A DNA stretch of 64,000 bases. Source: Bacteroides sp. 51 (GTDB taxonomy: Bacteria > Bacteroidota > Bacteroidia > Bacteroidales > Bacteroidaceae). The DNA lies in contig NZ_QVMI01000010.1 of NCBI RefSeq assembly GCF_010500965.1, forward strand, positions 53,380-117,379, read 5' to 3'. The translations under genes and the position numbers were made by a program. Shown here in pieces: positions 59,198 to 64,000 of this stretch. Each line of letters starts with the position of its first letter. The first letter of the stretch is position 1. The notes below the pieces were generated by a model that was given only the letters and a program-made list of their open reading frames with translations, made no database searches and was not told the DNA's origin.

Positions 59198-60710
59198 TAT
59201 CGACTTAGAGAAATTGCGCGATGTATTTATGTATGATCCGCAGGCGCCAATGATATTCAGTAGTGGGGTATTCCTTTGGTTCTTTGCCGGATTTATCATT
59301 ATATATTCACTGCTGAAGAAACTGAATACACCCCGTATTTTGTTTGTGACGCTGTTCTCTTATTACTTCTATTATAAGAGTAGCGGCACCTATTTCTTCT
59401 TGTTGGCGGTGGTTACGGTGAGCGATTTCCTGATTGCACGCTTTATGGACCAGATAAACCGGCAGGCCATGCGAAAGGTCTTGGTCGTACTTAGCCTTGC
59501 GATTAACCTGGGATTGCTTTGTTATTTTAAATATACCAATTTCTTTGGCGAAGTGATTGCTTCAATCACCGGAGGCACGTTTAGCGCTTTGGATATCTTC
59601 CTTCCGGTGGGGATTTCGTTCTTTACTTTCCAGTCGTTGAGCTATACGATTGATGTGTACCGCAGGCAAATTACTCCGCTGACGAGCTTGTTGGATTATG
59701 CCTTCTATGTGTCTTTCTTTCCGCCGCTGGTTGCCGGCCCGATTATTCGTGCACGCGACTTTATTCCGCAGATACGGAAGCCGCTTTGCGTTACCAAAGA
59801 GATGTTTGGCCAGGGCGTATTCTATATCCTGTGTGGTCTGTTTAAGAAAGCGATTATCTCCGATTATATTGGCGTTAACTTCGTAGAACGAATCTTTGCT
59901 AACCCTACGTTGTACTCCGGGGTGGAGAATCTGATGGGTGTTTATGGATATGCCTTACAGATTTATTGCGACTTCTCGGGTTACAGCGATATGGCCATTG
60001 GTATTGCTCTGTTGTTAGGGTTTCATGTAAACAAGAACTTTGATTCTCCATACAAATCGGCCTCTATCACCGAGTTCTGGCGGCGGTGGCATATTTCATT
60101 GTCGAGCTGGTTGCGCGATTATCTGTACATCTCTCTGGGGGGGAACCGTAAGGGGAAGTTTCGTCAATACCTCAACCTTATCATAACAATGTTTCTTGGC
60201 GGATTGTGGCATGGTGCTTCGTGGAATTTCATTGTATGGGGTATGTTTCACGGCGTGGCGTTGGCGCTACATAAGGCATGGATGACGATCAGCAAGGTGC
60301 TGCACCCAGATGTCCATGCGGATGGTGGTCAGCGTAAGCTAAACTTGGGTGCAGCGGCTCGCTGCCGTCGTTTCTTCGGGGTGATCATAACTTTTCACTT
60401 TGTTTGTTTCTGCTGGATCTTCTTCCGGAATACGACCTTTGAGGGGTCGATGGATATGATTCGTCAGATCGCATTTAATTTCCAACCACAGCTTTTTGTG
60501 CAGCTCATCGAAGGCTATTGGCGGGTATTTGCATTAATGTTGCTGGGATTCTTGCTGCATTTTGCTCCGGTGACATGGGAGGCGTCTTTTGCCAATGGCG
60601 TTATCCGTCTGCCCCTGCTTGGCAAGGTGGTGCTGATGGTGGCTCTCGTCTATCTGGTTATTCAGGTGAAGAGCAGTGAGATTCAACCGTTTATATACTT
60701 TCAGTTTTAA
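59184..60710 (+). CDS. MBOAT family membrane O-acyltransferase (AlgI/DltB-like)
   Basis: The 508-residue protein has many hydrophobic spans and the MBOAT signatures: SITEFWRRWHISLSSWLRDY and the active-site His in GGLWHGASWNFIVWGMFHG. AlgI- and DltB-like enzymes bring acyl groups, usually acetyl, across the inner membrane to a partner that modifies a cell-surface polymer. The two upstream SGNH proteins are the likely partners. It ends the cassette; array 4 follows. Confidence 0.93.
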   Translation: MSLIDIDLEKLRDVFMYDPQAPMIFSSGVFLWFFAGFIIIYSLLKKLNTPRILFVTLFSYYFYYKSSGTYFFLLAVVTVSDFLIARFMDQINRQAMRKVLVVLSLAINLGLLCYFKYTNFFGEVIASITGGTFSALDIFLPVGISFFTFQSLSYTIDVYRRQITPLTSLLDYAFYVSFFPPLVAGPIIRARDFIPQIRKPLCVTKEMFGQGVFYILCGLFKKAIISDYIGVNFVERIFANPTLYSGVENLMGVYGYALQIYCDFSGYSDMAIGIALLLGFHVNKNFDSPYKSASITEFWRRWHISLSSWLRDYLYISLGGNRKGKFRQYLNLIITMFLGGLWHGASWNFIVWGMFHGVALALHKAWMTISKVLHPDVHADGGQRKLNLGAAARCRRFFGVIITFHFVCFCWIFFRNTTFEGSMDMIRQIAFNFQPQLFVQLIEGYWRVFALMLLGFLLHFAPVTWEASFANGVIRLPLLGKVVLMVALVYLVIQVKSSEIQPFIYFQF

Positions 60711-60778
60711 AGGGAAGCAGTTCTGTTTTTGTCGCCTTTCAGTGGAATATGTTTAAAAAGAAACTTTCATAGACCTTG

Positions 60779-60861
60779 GAACACCCGGGTGTTCCGGTCG
60801 CATACACCCGGGTGTTTTATGCAGAAAGACCCGGGTGTATTGGAGTGAAACACCCGGGTCT
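60779..60861. repeat. Palindrome tandem array 4, exact 23-bp period
   Basis: Twelve-base cores start at 60781, 60804, 60827 and 60850, each 23 bases apart. The first two are ACACCCGGGTGT, a perfect palindrome (the first extends to GGAACACCCGGGTGTTCC); the third is AGACCCGGGTGT and the fourth ACACCCGGGTCT, its reverse complement. Spacers of 11 bases differ. The array is in the gap between the convergent MBOAT and hexosaminidase genes; nothing else is seen in 60711-60948. Confidence 0.9.
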
Positions 60862-60948
60862 TTTGATCCCCGGCAAAGTGGCGGGCTGGATTTAATGAAT
60901 AAGCTTTTGAAATCGCACCTTGTATCTCTGCGTTAGTTGCGCGTTAGG

Positions 60949-63279
60949 TTACTCAACCGAAATCTCATCAATAAACATATACGGCGCTCTTCCTTCGCCA
61001 CCATGACCCTTAGGCAATGCGAGGCTTCGTTTGGCTACAACCTTAACGTAACGAGTCGTAACAGCGTCGAAGCTAACCTCGTACGTGTCGATGTTCCTTT
61101 TACCATAATCCGTATCTACCGGATAATCTTTGGATGCCACTTCACGGAAGTCCGTATTATTGTCCGATACATATACCGCCAGTCCGGTAGACCCCATAAT
61201 CCATGACGGCATGTCTACAAGCGCCTGTGTCGATACACGGCTAATCTCGGTTGGTTCCTGCAAATCAATCACCGCCTCCATATCGCCACCGATAAATCCG
61301 AGCCAACGGCCGGTAGAATAACTATCATTGCCCTTCAAGCCATCTACAAGTGCAACCGCACCATTGAATTTGTATCTATCCGACGGTTCCATTTTTAGTG
61401 TAATAGGGCATCCGGTTGCTTTATTGAACCTGATTTCCTCGGAAATCATCTTGCTGCTTCCCTCCGGACGAATAGCTACTGCATTGAAGGCGGCATTCTC
61501 TGTGATGAAGACCGGTTCGGTATAAAGCTGTGATTTCACGGTAGGCTCTGTTCCGTCTAATGTATAATATATCGGAGCATTGTCTACTGTGCTGAGAACC
61601 ACTTCAACCGCGCGCTTTTCTGGTTGAGGCTTGTACTCTGCCCTCAGGTCAAAAACATGTTTAGCATAGTTGTAACCCTCGTGCTGATATATCTTCAATA
61701 ATTGAGGCAGGCGTTTGGTGAAATCGGCATAGTTTTTCTTTTCAGGTTCGGTCCATTGTACTTCGGAAAGGGCCGCCATACGTGGCAAGACCATATATTC
61801 AACGCCCTCGGTGGTTTGAATGTATTCCGTCCAAAGGTTGGCCTGCGCACCAAGAATGTACTTCTTTTCACTCTCCTTCAATTCGGCAGGGATAGGCTCC
61901 AGACTGTAAACCTTTTCAATCGTAACAAGTCCGCCAATGGCCAGTTGCTCATCCTTGATGTTGTCCGTCTGATAATAATCGAAATAAGCATGAGATGTTG
62001 GCACCATAATTACGTCGTGACCAAGGCGTGCTGCTTCAATTCCACCCTCCATGCCTCTCCACGACATGATGGTAGCATTCGGCGCAACGTCGCCTTCCAG
62101 AATCTCGTCCCAGCCAATAATGCGGCGTCCTTTGGCATTTAAGAATGCTTCCATACGCTTCATGCAATATGTTTGCAGACGATCCTCGGCTGAGTGTCTG
62201 CCATCGGCTTTCAATCCTTCTTTCTTAATACGTGCCTGGCATTTAGGGCAGGCTTTCCAACGAACCCGGGGAGCTTCATCGCCACCGATATGTATAAGTT
62301 CGGACGGGAAAAGCTCTGTTACCTCGTCCAGTATCTCTTCAAGGAAAACCATGGCATCTTCATTGCCAATGCAAATCACATCGTCAAAAATACCCCATCG
62401 CGGACACACCTCGTACGGTCCGCCCGTACACCCAAACTCCGGATAACCAGCCAATACAGCCAGCATATGTCCGGGCAAGTCCACTTCCGGGATAATCGTG
62501 ATATAGCGCTCCTGAGCATATTTTACTATATCCTTAATCTCTTCCTGAGTGTAGAAACCGCCGTATGGCGTTTCGTCATATTCGTGCGTATTACGTCCGA
62601 TAACCGTTCTTTTTCTGATAGAACCGACTTCCGTTACTTTAGGGTGTTTCTTGCTCTCAATTCTCCAACCCTGATCATCCGTAAGGTGCCAGTGGAATTT
62701 GTTTATATTGTGCAGCGCAAGTATGTCAATATACTTCTTCACGAATTCTACGGGAAAGAAATGGCGCGCTACATCCAGGTGCATACCACGGTAGCCAAAA
62801 CGGGGATAGTCGTTTATCTTTACGGCTGGCAGCTCGATACTGGCATTTAGAGCTGTTGCAGGAATAGACTTCCGGAGAGTTTGAACGCCATAAAATACGG
62901 CTGCTTCAGTCTTGCCATTAATATAAGCCGCATTTTCATCTACCAACAACTCGTATCCTTCTTCCTTTTCAATCGAATTGTTTAATCCCAGAATAATCGC
63001 GTTACTGGCTGCTCCTTCTTTAAATTCTGACACAGAGAAGCCTCTTCCTGTTGCTTCTTTCAGGTAATCTGCCAGAAATTCGGCGTTGCGTTTCTGCAAC
63101 TCATTGCCCGGCGTGTAAAGGATCGGCGTTTTCTCGGTGATAACGAAAGGTTTTCCTCCTGTTAAAACAACCTCCTGGGGGAGAGGTATGACCTGAAAGT
63201 TTGCTTGCTCTGTCTTTGCCTGGCATGAAGATAGGAGGACCAAACATAGACCAATGAGCGCTTGGTTAAGTTTTTGCAT
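60949..63279 (-). CDS. nahA: Beta-N-acetylhexosaminidase lipoprotein (GH20)
   Basis: The 776-residue protein has a lipoprotein signal (LVLLSSCQ, Cys19), a GH20b N-terminal domain (about 25-155), the GH20 barrel (about 160-510) with catalytic Asp334-Glu335 in IHIGGDEAPRVRW, and a C-terminal region with a chitobiase-type C-terminal segment and an F5/8 discoidin-like domain (about 640-776). It would cut terminal GlcNAc or GalNAc from glycans at the cell surface or in the periplasm. A -7 box lies at 63318. Confidence 0.94.
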   Translation of the reverse strand: MQKLNQALIGLCLVLLSSCQAKTEQANFQVIPLPQEVVLTGGKPFVITEKTPILYTPGNELQKRNAEFLADYLKEATGRGFSVSEFKEGAASNAIILGLNNSIEKEEGYELLVDENAAYINGKTEAAVFYGVQTLRKSIPATALNASIELPAVKINDYPRFGYRGMHLDVARHFFPVEFVKKYIDILALHNINKFHWHLTDDQGWRIESKKHPKVTEVGSIRKRTVIGRNTHEYDETPYGGFYTQEEIKDIVKYAQERYITIIPEVDLPGHMLAVLAGYPEFGCTGGPYEVCPRWGIFDDVICIGNEDAMVFLEEILDEVTELFPSELIHIGGDEAPRVRWKACPKCQARIKKEGLKADGRHSAEDRLQTYCMKRMEAFLNAKGRRIIGWDEILEGDVAPNATIMSWRGMEGGIEAARLGHDVIMVPTSHAYFDYYQTDNIKDEQLAIGGLVTIEKVYSLEPIPAELKESEKKYILGAQANLWTEYIQTTEGVEYMVLPRMAALSEVQWTEPEKKNYADFTKRLPQLLKIYQHEGYNYAKHVFDLRAEYKPQPEKRAVEVVLSTVDNAPIYYTLDGTEPTVKSQLYTEPVFITENAAFNAVAIRPEGSSKMISEEIRFNKATGCPITLKMEPSDRYKFNGAVALVDGLKGNDSYSTGRWLGFIGGDMEAVIDLQEPTEISRVSTQALVDMPSWIMGSTGLAVYVSDNNTDFREVASKDYPVDTDYGKRNIDTYEVSFDAVTTRYVKVVAKRSLALPKGHGGEGRAPYMFIDEISVE

Positions 63280-63317
63280 AATAAATTTGATTAGTATTAG
63301 AACTGTTTTTACGTGTA

Positions 63318-63325
63318 CAAAGATA
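63318..63325 (-). promoter_or_regulatory. Putative nahA promoter, -7 box
   Basis: The minus strand reads TATCTTTG, fitting TAnnTTTG, 38 bases before the nahA start. No clear -33 element is seen. Confidence 0.5.
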
Positions 63326-63580
63326 AGATTTCTGTAGGTGGATAAAAATAATCGTAGATTAATTTTTGCCGGGCGTGCTAGTGTGGCATTATTCTTTTGC
63401 TGTTTTCTATAGATAGGCCTAATGCTTCTTTATGCCTGGTTTTATTCTTGTCTAATATAATAAGGTGTATGCTTGTTCTCTTCTTTTGCACCTCTTCGTT
63501 TTTTATGTTCTACAACAGGTTTCATTATCAGCTATTTAGAAAAAACTTTTGCATTTCTTTAAAAATAATTGGTGTATACG
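63326..63580. other. Intergenic stretch with no recognised feature
   Basis: Between the nahA promoter and the rRNA promoter I see no gene, no tRNA and no strong hairpin. A short plus-strand open frame (63397-63681) runs across the rRNA promoter and has no protein-like features. Confidence 0.6.
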
Positions 63581-63581
63581 C

Positions 63582-63612
63582 TTGCATGTTAATTCTAAAC
63601 CGCCTATCTTTG
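63582..63612 (+). promoter_or_regulatory. rRNA operon promoter
   Basis: TTG at 63582-63584 and TATCTTTG at 63605-63612 are 20 bases apart, a full Bacteroidetes promoter, with an A/T-rich region upstream (AAAAATAATT) as in strong rRNA promoters. The predicted start is near 63618, giving a leader of about 205 bases with a hairpin GCGGT-CGAA-ACCGC. A second -7-like box TAAATTTG (63762-63769) could be a weaker second promoter. Confidence 0.75.
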
Positions 63613-63823
63613 CACTCGCTTTACAGAAATGGACAAGCCGCCGCGGTCGAAACCGCATCGTTCTTTGAATTATTTTCATAACTATACAAGTAGTACAAGC
63701 CAAGAGAAATCTTGGGTTAATTGAACCGTCATTCTATATTATATATAGGTGTTGAATTTGATAAATTTGTACGGCATCCGAGCAGAGATACAACCGTTCT
63801 TATGAACGATTAAAATAACTTTT

Positions 63824-64000
63824 ACAATGAAGAGTTTGATCCTGGCTCAGGATGAACGCTAGCTACAGGCTTAACACATGCAAGTCGAGGGGCAGCATTT
63901 CGCAGCAATGTGAAGATGGCGACCGGCGCACGGGTGAGTAACACGTATCCAACCTTCCTTTTACTCTGGGATAGCCTTTCGAAAGAAAGATTAATACCGG
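63824..64000 (+). rRNA. rrs: 16S ribosomal RNA, 5' end (truncated by window edge)
   Basis: The first 177 bases of 16S rRNA. AGAGTTTGATCCTGGCTCAG is the universal 5' segment, followed by GATGAACGCTAGCTACAGGC and CTTAACACATGCAAGTCGAG, the typical Bacteroides start. The V1 loop (AGCATTTCGCAGCAATGTGA) and the CCAACCTTCCTTTTACTC segment should help to name the species, but I cannot do so from memory. The start is placed by aligning with the E. coli 5' end. Confidence 0.97.

Noticed and set aside
62194-62850. 218-residue plus-strand frame inside nahA
   Set aside because: It is antisense to the GH20 catalytic domain and has no recognisable content.

Overview
The window is a stretch of a Bacteroides-like (order Bacteroidales) chromosome. 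Evidence for the lineage: promoters read as TTG/TTTG, 19-23 bp, TAnnTTTG (the Bacteroidetes sigma factor signature); most genes lack a Shine-Dalgarno sequence; the ribosomal proteins and RNA polymerase subunits have Bacteroidetes-type sequences; histidine is degraded by a Bacteroides-type hut operon; and the window ends in the 5' part of a 16S rRNA with Bacteroides-type sequence. The species cannot be fixed from what is visible.

Layout. 1-4021: end of gltX, waaA (Kdo transferase), then pepP and a gamma-carbonic anhydrase-like gene on the minus strand. 4022-8010: rpsU, a XerC-type recombinase, hpf, four tRNA genes (Thr-TGT, Tyr-GTA, Gly-TCC, Thr-GGT) and tuf. 8058-19345: tRNA-Trp, secE, nusG, rplKAJL, rpoBC, ended by a clear terminator. 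19584-38108: a DUF3467 gene, then rpsL-rpsG-fusA and the joined S10-spc-alpha superoperon (rpsJ to rplQ, including secY, map, infA, a 38-codon rpmJ and rpoA), closed by a strong terminator. 38191-41089: two small membrane or secreted proteins of unknown function and a membrane-anchored MutS-like ATPase. 41284-47838: hutU-ftcD-hutI-fchA-hutH, converting histidine to glutamate with the formimino group passed to tetrahydrofolate. 47899-49743: a PAS histidine kinase with a degenerate receiver. 50079-56667: a TetR regulator, an RND tripartite efflux system and a small PII-like protein. 56932-60710: two SGNH-hydrolase-like proteins and an MBOAT acyltransferase, a likely surface polysaccharide O-acetylation cassette. 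60949-63279: a GH20 beta-hexosaminidase lipoprotein. 63605-64000: rRNA operon promoter, leader and 16S start.

Most genes are core housekeeping genes. The unusual material is between them. Four intergenic regions carry short tandem arrays of palindromes. Each array has its own sequence, but all share an exact 22- or 23-bp period (4388-4489, 19364-19466, 44234-44302, 60779-60861). Separate palindromic repeat families sit at gene ends and supply stop codons or terminal residues to waaA, pepP, hutI and fchA. The arrays are my best candidate for an uncharacterised system; whether they have a function cannot be told from sequence alone. Other points of interest are the pseudo-receiver, the membrane-anchored MutS protein, the small set of genes with full Shine-Dalgarno sequences (hpf, rplW, rplF, rpmD), and candidate RNA leaders before rpsG and rpsD.
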